DNA of 40,031 nucleotides from Deltaproteobacteria bacterium (GTDB taxonomy: Bacteria; Desulfobacterota; SM23-61), in assembly GCA_016875165.1 (NCBI GenBank), contig VGSF01000039.1:1-40031 (forward strand). The letters are read 5' to 3'. Both the position numbers and the translations under genes were made by a program. The notes below the pieces were generated by a model that made no database searches, was not told the DNA's origin, and saw only the letters and a list, made by a program, of their open reading frames with translations. Of the stretch, positions 14,761 to 24,838 are shown one piece after another. Numbering within the stretch: the first letter of the stretch is position 1; each line of letters begins with the position of its first letter.

Positions 14761-17700
14761 ATGGAGACGATTTCCATGAACCTGGAGATCGATAAAAATT
14801 ATCCCTTCCACCCGATCTTAGAATCGATCGCCCGCAGAGAACCCCTTTTCCGGGTTCATGGGCTGAAAGGCTCTTCTCCTGCCTACGTTCTCTCCCAGGT
14901 TTCCCGCAGGGCGGCGAGTCCTATCCTGGTCTTGACTGCCGACGAGGAAAAGGCCGAACGATTATTTAAGGAACTTCTCTTCTTTACCGGCCAGGAGCAA
15001 ACCGTGCTCCTTTACCCGGCCTGGGACTTCAAACCTTTCGAAAAAATCTCACCGCCCTCCGAAGTAATGGGACAACGATGGAAAGTGCGGCATGACCTTA
15101 TTTCCGGCTCCACGCCTGGTATCGTGGTAGCCTCTTTAGCCGCAGTTCTTCTTAGAGTTCCCCCCCGGGAGGTTCTCCGCCGCTTCGGGTTCGCCATATC
15201 CTCCGGCCAGGAGTTCCTCCGGGAAGAACTGATATCCCGGCTGGAAGGCCTGGGTTATACCCGCGCCAGCCTGGTCACAGAATGGGGTGAGTTTGCCGTA
15301 CGTGGGCACCTGGTGGATTTCTTCTCTCCCTCTGCCTCTTTTCCCCTGCGGGTGGAATTCTCCGGGGATAAAGTAGAATCAATTCGGGCCTTTGACCCGG
15401 ATAGCCAGCGTTCTTCCCAGACCTTAGAGCAAGCCTTGATCCTGCCGGTCAAAGAAGTTTTATTCTTCCGGGAATTTATCGATCAGGCGGTTGAAAAGCT
15501 TTCCGCCGCACTGCCCGACGACCCTGGGCTGCGGGAATCGGCGGAGAACCTTCGGGAAAAGCTGCAGCAGGGCATCCCTTTTCCATCCGTTGAATTTTTT
15601 CAGCCCTTTTTTTATTCAGCGCTGGAAACCTTCTTCGATTATCTCCCCCCCCAAACCGTCATTTTTCTCGAAAAACCACCCGAGCTGGAGGAAGGTTTGG
15701 CTCGTTTCTGGGAAGAGGCTAAAGAAGCCTGGCAGCATGCTTCTGACCGGGGAGAATTCTGGCCGAACCCGGAACAGCTTTTTCTACCAGCGGAAGAGTT
15801 TGCCGGGCTGAGTGGAGCCTTCTCCCGGGTGGCCTTTCAGATTTTACAGGTGTGGAAAGAACCCAGCGCGGCCGGGTGGCAGCATTTGGAGACGGAATCG
15901 AATGAACGCTTGCGCTCCGAACTCCTTTCTTCCAAATCCGAAGAAGGGCTCTTGCACCTTTTAGCAAAGCGCATTCGTTCCGCAGCTGACAAAGGAATAG
16001 CTGCGCTTTTGACCTGTTCCAGCGTACGCTCTGCCCAGCGGTTGGAAGAGATGCTCGAAAGGCATGCTTTAAGCATACAGATACTAAGGAAACCGTTTTC
16101 CACGTGGATTCCCGCCCATTCTGCCGGACGGGATGTTACTCTTTTGATCGGAGACCTCTCGCGGGGATTTGTCTTTTCCCGGGCCGGGTTGATGCTCATT
16201 GCGGAGAGCGAGCTTTTTGGCGACAAACGCCCGAGGAAACGCCCGGCTGTTTCCCGGAAGGACCATGCCCTGGCCGCATTCAGCGAGCTGAAAGCGGATG
16301 ACTATGTCGTCCATATGGACCACGGCATCGGCGTTTATCGGGGCCTGTTGAAGCTCACCCTGGGAGAAGAGGAGCATGATTTCCTCCTCATCGAATACCA
16401 GGGAGGCGATAAGCTTTACCTTCCCGTGTACCGTCTGAACCTGGTGCATAAATACGTGGGGGGCGGGGACGATGGCCCGCGGATGGATAAACTCGGCGGC
16501 GCTTCCTGGGAGAAAGCCAAGAAACGGGTCAAACACTTCCTGAGGGAACTGGCCGAAGAGCTCGTAAACCTCTATGCCGCCCGGACTGTTGTGAAAGGGC
16601 ATGCCTTCGCTCCCGCCGGTGAATTTCTTCGGGAGTTCGAGTCTTCCTTCGAATACGAGGAGACGCCGGACCAGTTGCAGGCCATTGCCGATGTCCAGGC
16701 TGACATGGACAGTGAGAAGCCCATGGACCGTTTGGTCTGCGGGGACGTCGGCTTCGGCAAGACCGAGGTGGCCCTGCGGGCCGCTTTCAGGGCTATGATG
16801 GATGGAAAGCAAGTGGCCGTGCTGGTGCCCACCACCGTTCTGGCGCAGCAGCACTTTCAAACCTTCTCCGGCCGCTTTACCCCCTATCCTTTCCGCATAG
16901 AAATGCTCAGCAGGTTTCGGTCCCGGGCTGAACAGAAGCAGGTTTTAGAAGAACTGGCCAGGGGAAAAGTGGACTTGGTCATCGGCACTCATCGACTGCT
17001 GCAGCGGGATGTTATCTTCAGGGACTTAGGTTTGCTGGTCGTGGACGAAGAGCACCGTTTCGGCGTAAAGCATAAAGAAAAGCTAAAATATATGCGCTCC
17101 AACGTGGACGCCCTTACCCTGACCGCCACCCCCATTCCCCGGACCCTGCAGATGTCTCTGGGGGGCATTCGCGACCTATCCGTAATCGAAACCCCGCCGG
17201 AAGATCGGCTGACCATCCGCACCTATGTCACCGAGTTCGACGAAGAGGTCATCCGCGACGCTATTCGTCGCGAACTACGCCGGGGTGGGCAGGTCTTCTT
17301 CGTCCATAACCGGGTGCAGTCCATCCCGGCCATGGAAAAACTCCTGCGCAGATTGCTTCCGGAATCTCGTTTGGCCATTGCTCATGGGCAGATGGCCGAA
17401 CGGGACCTGGAAGGGGTCATGCTGGCCTTTGTCAAGAAAGAGGTCGACCTGCTGCTGACCACCACCATTATCGAATCCGGCCTGGACTTTCCCTCGGCCA
17501 ATACCATCATCATCAACCGGGCGGATAAATTGGGATTGGCCCAGATGTATCAGCTCCGGGGGCGGGTGGGACGGTCGAAAGAAAGGGCCTACGCCTATCT
17601 TCTGGTTCCCGGCCTTTCCACGCTAAAATCAGATGCCCGTAAACGGCTGGAGGCGCTCCAGGAAGTAACCGAGTTGGGCTCCGGCCTGAAACTGGCCATG

Positions 17701-18276
17701 CATGACCTGGAGATCCGCGGAGCCGGAGCCCTGTTGGGAGACATTCAATCCGGCCACATTGCCGCCGTGGGTTTTGACATGTACCTGCAGATTCTGGAGA
17801 ACGCTGTTAAGGAATTGAAGGGAGAAGAGGTGGCCGCGGAGATTGAGCCGGAGATCGACCTGCCCATCCCGGCATCCATCCCCGGCGATTATGTTGAGGA
17901 CATCAACCACAGGCTGGTATTTTACCGGCGCCTTTCTTCCGCCAGGACGGAGGAAGAGGTGCGGGAAATCGGCGAAGAGCTGCGGGACCGCTACGGGCCT
18001 TTTCCCCTAATTCTGCAAAATCTGCTGGAAGTGATGAATCTGAAGCTCCTTTTAAAGAAAGGAAAAATCCGGCGGGTGTACACGGAAAAAGAAAAGGTTG
18101 TCCTGACCTTCGACCAGGACTCCCCCGTGGATCCCAGGCGGCTGGTGGCTGTTCTGGCCCAGGGCAAGGGGAGGAGGGAGTTTACGCCGGATCAGCGCTT
18201 AAAGCTCCGTCCGGCAGAAAAAGGGTGGAGAGGGATGCTGGAAGAAACCAAAAAGTTATTGCTGGAGATCCTCTGA
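14761..18276 (+). CDS. mfd: Transcription-repair coupling factor Mfd
   Basis: ATP-driven translocase that removes RNA polymerase stalled at DNA damage and recruits UvrA. The 1171 residues match full-length Mfd. Order of domains: UvrB-like N-terminus (VLTADEEKAERLF, LYPAWDFKPFEKISPPSEV), polymerase-interacting CarD-like domain (about 515-575: ADDYVVHMDHGIGVYRG), helicase lobe 1 with GDVGFGKTEVALRAA (about 661) and DEEHRFGVKHKEK (about 762), lobe 2 with TTTIIESGLDFPSANTIII and QLRGRVGRS, and the TRCF C-terminal domain (EPEIDLPIPASIPGDYVEDI). ATG 14761 is followed by a second ATG at 14776, either of which could be used. uvrA lies 2.5 kb downstream, which fits the repair role. Confidence 0.97.
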   Translation: METISMNLEIDKNYPFHPILESIARREPLFRVHGLKGSSPAYVLSQVSRRAASPILVLTADEEKAERLFKELLFFTGQEQTVLLYPAWDFKPFEKISPPSEVMGQRWKVRHDLISGSTPGIVVASLAAVLLRVPPREVLRRFGFAISSGQEFLREELISRLEGLGYTRASLVTEWGEFAVRGHLVDFFSPSASFPLRVEFSGDKVESIRAFDPDSQRSSQTLEQALILPVKEVLFFREFIDQAVEKLSAALPDDPGLRESAENLREKLQQGIPFPSVEFFQPFFYSALETFFDYLPPQTVIFLEKPPELEEGLARFWEEAKEAWQHASDRGEFWPNPEQLFLPAEEFAGLSGAFSRVAFQILQVWKEPSAAGWQHLETESNERLRSELLSSKSEEGLLHLLAKRIRSAADKGIAALLTCSSVRSAQRLEEMLERHALSIQILRKPFSTWIPAHSAGRDVTLLIGDLSRGFVFSRAGLMLIAESELFGDKRPRKRPAVSRKDHALAAFSELKADDYVVHMDHGIGVYRGLLKLTLGEEEHDFLLIEYQGGDKLYLPVYRLNLVHKYVGGGDDGPRMDKLGGASWEKAKKRVKHFLRELAEELVNLYAARTVVKGHAFAPAGEFLREFESSFEYEETPDQLQAIADVQADMDSEKPMDRLVCGDVGFGKTEVALRAAFRAMMDGKQVAVLVPTTVLAQQHFQTFSGRFTPYPFRIEMLSRFRSRAEQKQVLEELARGKVDLVIGTHRLLQRDVIFRDLGLLVVDEEHRFGVKHKEKLKYMRSNVDALTLTATPIPRTLQMSLGGIRDLSVIETPPEDRLTIRTYVTEFDEEVIRDAIRRELRRGGQVFFVHNRVQSIPAMEKLLRRLLPESRLAIAHGQMAERDLEGVMLAFVKKEVDLLLTTTIIESGLDFPSANTIIINRADKLGLAQMYQLRGRVGRSKERAYAYLLVPGLSTLKSDARKRLEALQEVTELGSGLKLAMHDLEIRGAGALLGDIQSGHIAAVGFDMYLQILENAVKELKGEEVAAEIEPEIDLPIPASIPGDYVEDINHRLVFYRRLSSARTEEEVREIGEELRDRYGPFPLILQNLLEVMNLKLLLKKGKIRRVYTEKEKVVLTFDQDSPVDPRRLVAVLAQGKGRREFTPDQRLKLRPAEKGWRGMLEETKKLLLEIL

Positions 18277-18383
18277 AGTGCTAACATCAAAATTTAGGCT
18301 CCTTACCCCGCGAAAGGCGGGACGAAATAAAAATAAGGTTTGGATGCGGATTAATAAAATTACATTGCCCTCTGTGGCTCAAG

Positions 18384-18474
18384 TTAACCCCCCTCACCCT
18401 TCCCCTCTCCCCCGCAAACGGGGGAGAGGGCGGGGTGAGGGGGAAGGATAAAAAAGGAAATTCCTGTATAATAA
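18384..18474 (-). repeat. G/C hairpin with family A/B head, inverted copy
   Basis: A strong hairpin: TCACCCTTCCCCTCTCCCCC pairs with GGGGGAGAGGGCGGGGTGAG around GCAAAC. Next to it is AAAAAGGAAATTCCTGTATA, the exact reverse complement of the head carried by families A and B. It lies between mfd and the SurA-like gene and may end mfd transcription. A TATAAT at 18467-18472 inside the head could start transcription of the next gene. Confidence 0.75.
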
Positions 18475-18498
18475 ATTTAATTAAATTGGTTTAAACTC

Positions 18499-19461
18499 AT
18501 GAAAAAAATATTCTATCTAATAACCGCGTTTTTATTTCTTTTCCCCGCTGACATCCGGGGCCAGGTTGTGGATCGGATAGCGGCCGTGGTCAATAATGAA
18601 ATTATCACCCTGTCGGAAATGGAGGAGGCCGGGGCCCGTTTCTTCCACCAGGTTAAAGAATCCTCCATTCCTTCAGAGCGGGAAGAAAAATTGAGAAGGG
18701 CGCGGGCGGAAATTCTGAATCAATTGATCGAGAACAAGCTCCTGGATCAGGAGATTAAAAAGAGGAAGGTGGAAGTTTCCGAACGGGAGGTGGATGCGGC
18801 CATCGATGATATCCTCAAGCAGAATCGCATGACCATGAATGACCTGAAGATGGCCCTGGCTAAAGAGGGAACAAGTTATTCGGTCTATCGCAGTCATATC
18901 CGCGATGACCTGGGAAAAATGCGCCTGATCAACCGCGATATCAAATCGAAGATTGTCCTCAATGAGGAAGACCTGAGAAAATTTTATCAGGAAAATATAA
19001 AAGAATACACCGACCCCCTGGAGGTGAAGGTTCAACAGATATTCCTCCCCATTCCGCAGGAGACCGCGGAAGAAAAAATCAGGGCTATCCATAAAGAAGC
19101 TGAGTCTCTCCTGACCAGGGCGCGCCAAGGGGAAGACTTTGCCCAACTGGCCCGGGATCATTCCCGCAGTCCGGAGGCCAGCGCAGGGGGAGTTCTGGGT
19201 TTTTTTAAGCACAAAGAATTGCTTCCCGAGCTGGAGGAAGCCGCTTTCAAGCTGAAAGTCGGAGAGATAAGCGATCTCGTCAGAAGACCGCAAGGGTTTC
19301 ATATCCTGCGGGTTCTGGACCGCAAAGGCGGGGAACCCAAACCGTTCGCCGAAGTCCAGAATAGGATTCGCGAGGCCAAAATGCAGGAAGAGGTTGAAAA
19401 AAAATTTAAAGATTGGATGCAGAGCCTGAGGGCCAAAGCCTACGTCGAAACCCGGCTATAA
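18499..19461 (+). CDS. SurA-like periplasmic peptidyl-prolyl cis-trans isomerase
   Basis: Periplasmic chaperone/isomerase for outer-membrane proteins. Residues 1-21 are a signal peptide (MKKIFYLITAFLFLFPADI). A SurA_N-type chaperone domain follows (about 22-165: RIAAVVNNEIITLSEMEEAG, RRARAEILNQLIENKLLDQE). One rotamase (parvulin/PPIC) domain lies at about 170-275 (VQQIFLPIP, ARDHSRSPEASAGGVLGFF, RRPQGFHILRVL). E. coli SurA has two rotamase domains; a single one is common in deltaproteobacterial proteins of ~310-330 residues. It is 222 bases after mfd and before pdxA; surA-pdxA adjacency is also seen in E. coli, which supports the SurA reading. The ribosome-binding site is weak. Confidence 0.88.
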   Translation: MKKIFYLITAFLFLFPADIRGQVVDRIAAVVNNEIITLSEMEEAGARFFHQVKESSIPSEREEKLRRARAEILNQLIENKLLDQEIKKRKVEVSEREVDAAIDDILKQNRMTMNDLKMALAKEGTSYSVYRSHIRDDLGKMRLINRDIKSKIVLNEEDLRKFYQENIKEYTDPLEVKVQQIFLPIPQETAEEKIRAIHKEAESLLTRARQGEDFAQLARDHSRSPEASAGGVLGFFKHKELLPELEEAAFKLKVGEISDLVRRPQGFHILRVLDRKGGEPKPFAEVQNRIREAKMQEEVEKKFKDWMQSLRAKAYVETRL

Positions 19462-19572
19462 TTCTAAAATGGGCAGATTTACACCGACCCCATCCCGTAA
19501 TCCGAATTCTGCCTTCTGTACTCGAAATTGCAATCCTGACCCTTTGCGTTCATCTGCGTTCCCAGAATTCCT

Positions 19573-20604
19573 ATGGCTTACGAAAATAAAGATATGAAAC
19601 CTAAGGTGGCCATCACCATAGGCGACCCACGGGGAATCGGTCCGGAAGTAGTCGTCAAAGCCCTGGCTCAGGCTTCCCTGCGCCAGGTTTGCGCCCCTTT
19701 GGTCCTCGGGGATTTCCATGTCCTTAGCAGAACAGTGGAGGCTCTGAGTTTAGGGCTCAAGGTAATTGAGGCAGCGGAGGGAGCCCGGGATTTTCCACCG
19801 GAAGTCTTGCCTCTCCTTCCTCTTTCCCATTTCCCCCCGGGTAAAGATTTTCGGGATATTCCCCCGCGGGACAGCTCACGCGCTTCTTTCGCCTATGTGG
19901 AGAAGGCGGCCCAAATGGCCCTCACCGGAAAAGTGGATGCAATCGTCACCGCCCCTGTGAGCAAGGAAGCCATTTCTGGAGCCGGAATTCCCTTCCGCGG
20001 CCACACGGAATACCTGGCCGACGTTTCCCGGACAGAGGAATTTGTCATGATGCTCGCCGGGGAGCGCTTAAAAGTGGCTTTAGTGACCACCCATCTTCCT
20101 TTGCGGGATGTTCCCCATCTTATGCAGGAAGGGAGAATCCGTTCGGTCATCGAGATCGTGGATAAAGGATTGCGGGATTACTTTGACCGAAGCGCCCCGC
20201 GCATCGCTGTGGCCGCCCTTAACCCTCATGCCGGCGAAAACGGACTTTTTGGAGAGGAAGAATTAATCATCTCCAGGGCGATCCAGGGGGCCTGTAAAAA
20301 AGGAATCTTAGCTTCAGGCCCCTGGCCAGCAGACACTCTTTTTTACCGGGCTAAACAGGGTGAGTTTGATGCTGTGGTCTCAATGTACCACGACCAGGCT
20401 TTAATTCCCCTGAAGCTTCTGCATTTTGAGGACGCCGTAAACATAACCCTGGGGCTTCCTTTCATCCGCACCTCAGTGGACCATGGCGTGGCCTACGACA
20501 TCGCCGGCAAAGGTCTGGCCAATTCCCGTTCCATGGAAGAAGCCATCCAGTTAGCGGCCCAAATGGCCCATAAAAAACTTAAATCCCAAAGTTCAACTCT
20601 CTAA
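19573..20604 (+). CDS. pdxA: 4-hydroxythreonine-4-phosphate dehydrogenase
   Basis: NAD-dependent, metal-dependent oxidative decarboxylase of the DXP-dependent pyridoxal phosphate pathway. The 343 residues fit PdxA. It begins KVAITIGDPRGIGPEVVVKA. The three metal-ligand His regions are visible: RGHTEYLAD, ALNPHAGENG and MYHDQALIPLK. The DHGVAYDIAGKG motif lies near the C-terminus. ATG 19573 and ATG 19594 are both possible; neither has a strong ribosome-binding site, and the family core begins just after the second. The ~110 bases upstream include degenerate repeat sequence (TTTGCGTTCATCTGCGTTC). A short C/G-rich family A-like stub (20604-20636) follows the stop. Confidence 0.95.
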   Translation: MAYENKDMKPKVAITIGDPRGIGPEVVVKALAQASLRQVCAPLVLGDFHVLSRTVEALSLGLKVIEAAEGARDFPPEVLPLLPLSHFPPGKDFRDIPPRDSSRASFAYVEKAAQMALTGKVDAIVTAPVSKEAISGAGIPFRGHTEYLADVSRTEEFVMMLAGERLKVALVTTHLPLRDVPHLMQEGRIRSVIEIVDKGLRDYFDRSAPRIAVAALNPHAGENGLFGEEELIISRAIQGACKKGILASGPWPADTLFYRAKQGEFDAVVSMYHDQALIPLKLLHFEDAVNITLGLPFIRTSVDHGVAYDIAGKGLANSRSMEEAIQLAAQMAHKKLKSQSSTL

Positions 20605-20667
20605 CCTCCCCCTGGCGGGAGAGGGGAGGGTGGAGCGGATATCGGCGAAAATCTGCGGTCCAATAAG

Positions 20668-20822
20668 GATGGAGTCGTAAAAAGTCCCGTTTTCGTCATG
20701 GCGAGGAGTTCCGCCAGTGCGGGACGACGAAGCAATCGCGTATTTTTAAGGACTTATAAAAACGAGATTGCTTCGCTTTCGCTCGCAATGACGCTTCTGC
20801 CGACTTTTTACGAGATCATCAA
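20668..20822. repeat. Dispersed repeat family D, core 2, copy left of uvrA
   Basis: Outer arms GATGGAGTCGTAAAAAGTC and GACTTTTTACGAGATCATC enclose an inner palindrome with GGCGAGGAGTTCC, GACGACGAAGCAATC, GAGATTGCTTCG and GCTCGCAATGAC. It ends 15 bases before the uvrA start and matches 23705-23860 in the same orientation. Confidence 0.92.
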
Positions 20823-20837
20823 TAAGAATTACATAGA

Positions 20838-23708
20838 ATGGCTACTGACAAAATAATCATCCGCGGCGCCCGCGAACATAACCTGAAAAACATCACCGTG
20901 GAAATCCCCCGTAACCAGATGGTGGTAATCACCGGTCTCTCCGGCTCGGGCAAATCTTCCCTGGCTTTTGACACCCTCTATGCCGAAGGACAACGGCGTT
21001 ACGTGGAGTCCCTTTCCGCCTACGCCCGGCAGTTCCTGGAACAGATGGAGAAACCCGACGTGGACACCATCGAAGGCCTCTCCCCGGCCATTTCCATCGA
21101 GCAGAAGACCACCTCCAAAAACCCCCGCTCCACAGTGGGAACCGTCACCGAAATCCTCGATTACCTGCGCGTCCTCTTCGCCCGTATCGGCAAACCCCAC
21201 TGCCCTCAGTGCGGCAAAGAGATCAAGTCCCAGACCGTGCAGCAGATCGTGGACCAGGTCATGGCCCTGGAATCCGGAACACGGCTGCAAATCCTTTCCC
21301 CGATCATCCGCGGCCGCAAAGGGGAATACCGCAAGGAGTTCGAACATCTGCGCAAAAGCGGCTACGCCCGGGTCAAAGTGGACGGGACCATCCGGGACCT
21401 GAGCGAAGAGATCAGTCTGGACAAAAATAAAAAGCACACCCTTGAGGTTCTGGTGGACCGGCTGGTGGTCAAAGAAAAAGCAGAGAAACGTCTGGCCGAC
21501 TCCCTTAGCACGGCTCTTGGTCTTTCCGATGGGATCGTCAAAGTGGAGGTAGTAGGGGGAGAAGAACTGGTCTTCAGCGAGAAGTTCGCCTGCGTCGATT
21601 GCGGGGTAAGCCTTCCGGAAATCAGCCCCCGCATGTTCTCCTTTAACAACCCTTACGGAGCCTGCCCGCAATGCGACGGCCTGGGAACGATGATGTATTT
21701 CGACCCGGAACTGATCGTCCCCCAAAAAGACCTATCCATCCGGGAAGGGGCCGTCATTCCCTGGCAAGGACGGAGCTCCATGCCTTTCCACCAAATGCTC
21801 GATTCTCTGGCCGAGCATTATCATATCGACCTCTACGCCCCCTTCAATACCCTTTCTCCGCAGGTTCAGCAGGTGATCCTGCACGGCTCAAACGGGGAAC
21901 AGATTAAATTTTATAGCGACCGGGATGAGCGGCGGCACTTCTACTTCCGGGAATTCGAAGGGGTCATTCCCAACCTGGAACGCAGGTACCGGGAAACCGA
22001 CTCGGATATCATCCGCGAGGAGATGGCCCGGTTCATGAACAATCGCCCCTGCCCGATGTGCCAGGGGGCCAGGTTGCGCAAGGAAAGCCTTTTCGTTAAA
22101 ATCAACGGGTTGAACATCCACCAGGTTACGCAGCAATCCATCCGCGGGGCATTGGAGTTCTTTGCCGACCTTAGCCTTTCGCCGCGGGATCAGGAAATCG
22201 CCCGCCGCATCCTGAAAGAAATCTCCGAACGTCTGGGATTTCTGGTGAATGTCGGCCTGGACTATCTCACTCTGAGCCGGCCTTCGGCGACCCTCTCCGG
22301 CGGAGAATCGGAGCGTATCCGTCTGGCCACGCAGATCGGCTCCGGCCTGGTGGGCGTGCTTTACATCCTCGACGAGCCGAGCATAGGATTACACCAGCGG
22401 GATAACGCCCGCCTGCTCTCTACCCTGAAGCGGCTGAGAGATTTGGGAAACACGATCCTGGTCGTCGAACACGACGAAGAAACAATTTTAGAAGCGGATT
22501 ATGTCCTGGACCTCGGCCCGGGAGCAGGTGTCCACGGCGGCGAAATTGTCTTCACCGGCGCCCCGCAGGAATTGTTAGGGGCGGAAAATTCCCTTACAGG
22601 CCAGTACCTCTCCGGAAAGTTGAATATCCTCATTCCGATCTTGCGCCGAAAACCCAAAGGGAAATTTTTAGCCCTGGTCTGCGCCAGTGAAAACAACCTC
22701 AAGAACATCACCGTAAAATTCCCCCTGGGCCTGTTCACCTGCGTGACCGGTGTCTCCGGCTCCGGAAAGAGCACTCTTGTTCTGGATACTCTTTACCGGG
22801 CTCTGGCTCAGAAGATCTACCGTTCCAAAGAAAGACCGGGCAAGATGCAGGATCTTCTGGGAGCTTCTGAAGTTGACAAGGTCATCGAAATCGACCAATC
22901 CCCCATCGGGCGCACGCCTCGTTCCAACCCGGCTACGTACACCGGAGTTTTTACCTACATCCGGGAACTTTTCGCCATGCTCCCTGAGTCCCGGGCCCGC
23001 GGGTACCAAGTGGGGCGGTATAGTTTCAACGTCAAAGGGGGGCGCTGCGAAGCCTGCGGGGGCGACGGGATCATTAAAATCGAAATGCACTTCCTGCCCG
23101 ATGTTTACGTAACCTGTGAAGTCTGCCGGGGGAAGCGCTACAATCGGGAAACTCTGGAGGTGCAATACAAGGGTAAGAACATCTGGGATGTATTGGATAT
23201 GACCGTGGACCAGGCCTTGAAGTTCTTCGAGCCCATCCCCAAAATTCGCGGGAAGCTTCAGACCCTGGCTGACGTAGGCATGGGATACATCAAGCTGGGG
23301 CAGCAGGCGACCACTCTATCGGGTGGAGAAGCCCAGCGGGTCAAACTTTCCCGGGAACTCTCCAAAAGATCCACGGGCAGGACCGTGTACATCCTCGACG
23401 AACCCACCACCGGCCTGCACTTCGACGACATCCGCAAACTCCTAACAGTTTTAAATCGCCTGGTGGACGCGGGTAACACCGTAATCGTCATCGAGCATAA
23501 TTTAGAAGTCATCAAGACTGCGGATTACATCGTCGATCTCGGCCCCGAAGGGGGAGACGCCGGAGGGGAAATGCTGGCCGAGGGAACTCCTGAAGAGGTG
23601 GCCAATATCCCCCGTTCCTATACTGGACAGTTTTTACAGAAGATATTTACCCGGGACCGGGCCCGTCAAAAAAACAGTTCGCAGTGCGGAAGTTGGGTTA
23701 AGAGTTGA
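20838..23708 (+). CDS. uvrA: Excinuclease ABC subunit UvrA
   Basis: Damage-recognition ATPase of nucleotide excision repair. The 956 residues are full length. Visible order: Walker A1 [20 protein letters not shown] (about 32), first zinc-type Cys pairs (CPQC; CVDCG with CPQCDGLG), signature [20 protein letters not shown] with [13 protein letters not shown], Walker A2 [16 protein letters not shown], second zinc site (CEACGGDG and [10 protein letters not shown]), and C-terminal [19 protein letters not shown] with [13 protein letters not shown]. The last ~20 residues (after the QFLQKIF segment) are variable, and the TGA stop lies within the first bases of the downstream family D repeat. Direct copies of that repeat bracket the gene. 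Confidence 0.98.
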   Translation: MATDKIIIRGAREHNLKNITVEIPRNQMVVITGLSGSGKSSLAFDTLYAEGQRRYVESLSAYARQFLEQMEKPDVDTIEGLSPAISIEQKTTSKNPRSTVGTVTEILDYLRVLFARIGKPHCPQCGKEIKSQTVQQIVDQVMALESGTRLQILSPIIRGRKGEYRKEFEHLRKSGYARVKVDGTIRDLSEEISLDKNKKHTLEVLVDRLVVKEKAEKRLADSLSTALGLSDGIVKVEVVGGEELVFSEKFACVDCGVSLPEISPRMFSFNNPYGACPQCDGLGTMMYFDPELIVPQKDLSIREGAVIPWQGRSSMPFHQMLDSLAEHYHIDLYAPFNTLSPQVQQVILHGSNGEQIKFYSDRDERRHFYFREFEGVIPNLERRYRETDSDIIREEMARFMNNRPCPMCQGARLRKESLFVKINGLNIHQVTQQSIRGALEFFADLSLSPRDQEIARRILKEISERLGFLVNVGLDYLTLSRPSATLSGGESERIRLATQIGSGLVGVLYILDEPSIGLHQRDNARLLSTLKRLRDLGNTILVVEHDEETILEADYVLDLGPGAGVHGGEIVFTGAPQELLGAENSLTGQYLSGKLNILIPILRRKPKGKFLALVCASENNLKNITVKFPLGLFTCVTGVSGSGKSTLVLDTLYRALAQKIYRSKERPGKMQDLLGASEVDKVIEIDQSPIGRTPRSNPATYTGVFTYIRELFAMLPESRARGYQVGRYSFNVKGGRCEACGGDGIIKIEMHFLPDVYVTCEVCRGKRYNRETLEVQYKGKNIWDVLDMTVDQALKFFEPIPKIRGKLQTLADVGMGYIKLGQQATTLSGGEAQRVKLSRELSKRSTGRTVYILDEPTTGLHFDDIRKLLTVLNRLVDAGNTVIVIEHNLEVIKTADYIVDLGPEGGDAGGEMLAEGTPEEVANIPRSYTGQFLQKIFTRDRARQKNSSQCGSWVKS

Positions 23709-23860
23709 TGGACTCGTAAAAAGTCCTGTTCTTGTCATTGCGAGGAGTTCCGCATTTGCGGGACGACGAAGCAATCTTGTATTTTCGGGCGCTTACAAAA
23801 ACGAGATTGCTTCACTGGCGCTCGCAATGACCCTCTCGTGACTTTTTACGAGATCATCAA
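23705..23860. repeat. Dispersed repeat family D, core 2, copy right of uvrA
   Basis: Starts TTGATGGACTCGTAAAAAGTC and ends GACTTTTTACGAGATCATCAA, with the same GCGAGGAGTTCCGC / GACGAAGCAATC / GAGATTGCTTC / CTCGCAATGA core as the copy before uvrA. The uvrA stop TGA is part of it. Next to it, 23884-23922 carries CTCCGAACTCCGAGCTC, another low-complexity repeat type. Confidence 0.92.
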
Positions 23861-23903
23861 GAGTTAGGCGCTTATAAACTAAATACTCCGAACTCCGAGC
23901 TCA

Positions 23904-24665
23904 TTACTCCGAACTCTTTGTTTTGTTTTTGAGTTGCTGGCGCAGGATTTCGAATAGGATAACAGCGCCGGCAATGGCGGCATTAAGAGAAGAGATTTTC
24001 CCTTTCAGGGGAATGGAGACGGTATAGTCGCATTTTTTCAAGATCAGCGGGCGAATTCCTTTGCCCTCGCTGCCGATGACCAGGCCTACGTTCATATCAA
24101 ATTTCATCTCATAAAGACTTTTTCCTCCCCGGGCATCTGCCCCCACGATCCAGAAGCCTTCTTCTTTCAGCTCTTTTAGAGTGTTGGCCAAATTGGTGAC
24201 CCGCACCACCGGAATATGTGCGGCCGCTCCTGCCGAAGCTTTGATCACAGCGGGCGTAATGCCCACAGCCCGGTCTTTGGGGATGACAATGCCCTGGAGG
24301 CCGCAGGCTTCGGCCGTGCGAATGAGTGAGCCAAAATTCTGCGGGTCTTCGAGTCCATCCAGTAGGAGAACCAGGCCGGGACCAGGCGCTTTGCGGATCG
24401 ATTGCAGCAATTCTTCTAAGGAAGTGTAAAGGGTTTCAGCTTGCAGGCCGATGACCCCCTGGTGGTGCTCAGTCCTGGCCAACTTGCTCAAAACCTCCCT
24501 AGGACAAACCTGGATGGGGATATTTTTTTTTTGGGCCAATTGCCTAACAGCCTGGAGCGAAGAGCCTTCCCTGCCCCCAGCGAGGATAACTTTGTGGAGA
24601 ATTTGCCTCTCCGCCCTCAAGGCCTCGAGAACCGGATTGATACCGTAAATGACATCAGAATTCAT
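23904..24665 (-). CDS. rlmB: 23S rRNA 2-prime-O-methyltransferase RlmB/TrmH family
   Basis: SPOUT-fold RNA 2-prime-O-ribose methyltransferase, most like RlmB, which modifies G2251 of 23S rRNA. Residues 1-75 form the substrate-binding domain (DVIYGINPVLEALRAERQ, VCPREVLSKLARTEHHQGVI). The SpoU domain follows (about 95-245), with LLDGLEDPQNFGSLIRTAEA, IPKDRAVGITPAVIKASAGA, GLVIGSEGKGIRPLI and CDYTVSIPLKGKISSLNAA, the three TrmH-family motifs. I start at ATG 24665 because the upstream extension to 24713 reads through repeat-like sequence and the family starts here. It converges on uvrA across the family D repeat. Confidence 0.93.
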   Translation of the reverse strand: MNSDVIYGINPVLEALRAERQILHKVILAGGREGSSLQAVRQLAQKKNIPIQVCPREVLSKLARTEHHQGVIGLQAETLYTSLEELLQSIRKAPGPGLVLLLDGLEDPQNFGSLIRTAEACGLQGIVIPKDRAVGITPAVIKASAGAAAHIPVVRVTNLANTLKELKEEGFWIVGADARGGKSLYEMKFDMNVGLVIGSEGKGIRPLILKKCDYTVSIPLKGKISSLNAAIAGAVILFEILRQQLKNKTKSSE

Positions 24666-24689
24666 AATTAATTCTATTCTGATTATATT

Positions 24690-24834
24690 TTTGCCACAGA
24701 GGGCACAGAGCAATAAATAAAATAATAAGGCCTAAGGCCAAAGGCATAAATCGCTAGGGTTGAACAGTTTTAATAACTTTAGGCACTTTTTTCTTTAGTT
24801 ATTCTCTCTGTCCTCTGCGGCGAAAAAATGTAAT
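24690..24834. repeat. Dispersed repeat family C (CACAGAG/CTCTGTG)
   Basis: Opens with GCCACAGAGGGCACAGAG and closes with CTCTCTGTCCTCTGCGGCG, so the ends are inverted. Between them is a fragment with TAACTTTAGGCACTTTTTTC. Related stretches occur at 30775-30855, 31230-31330 and next to the rnc start. Confidence 0.75.
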
Positions 24835-24838
24835 CACC

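Noticed and set aside
13950..14795. Long 281-codon ORF overlapping ccdA in another frame
   Set aside because: ccdA is clearly the coding frame with membrane helices and both redox Cys motifs; the alternative is Pro/Arg/Phe-rich noise.
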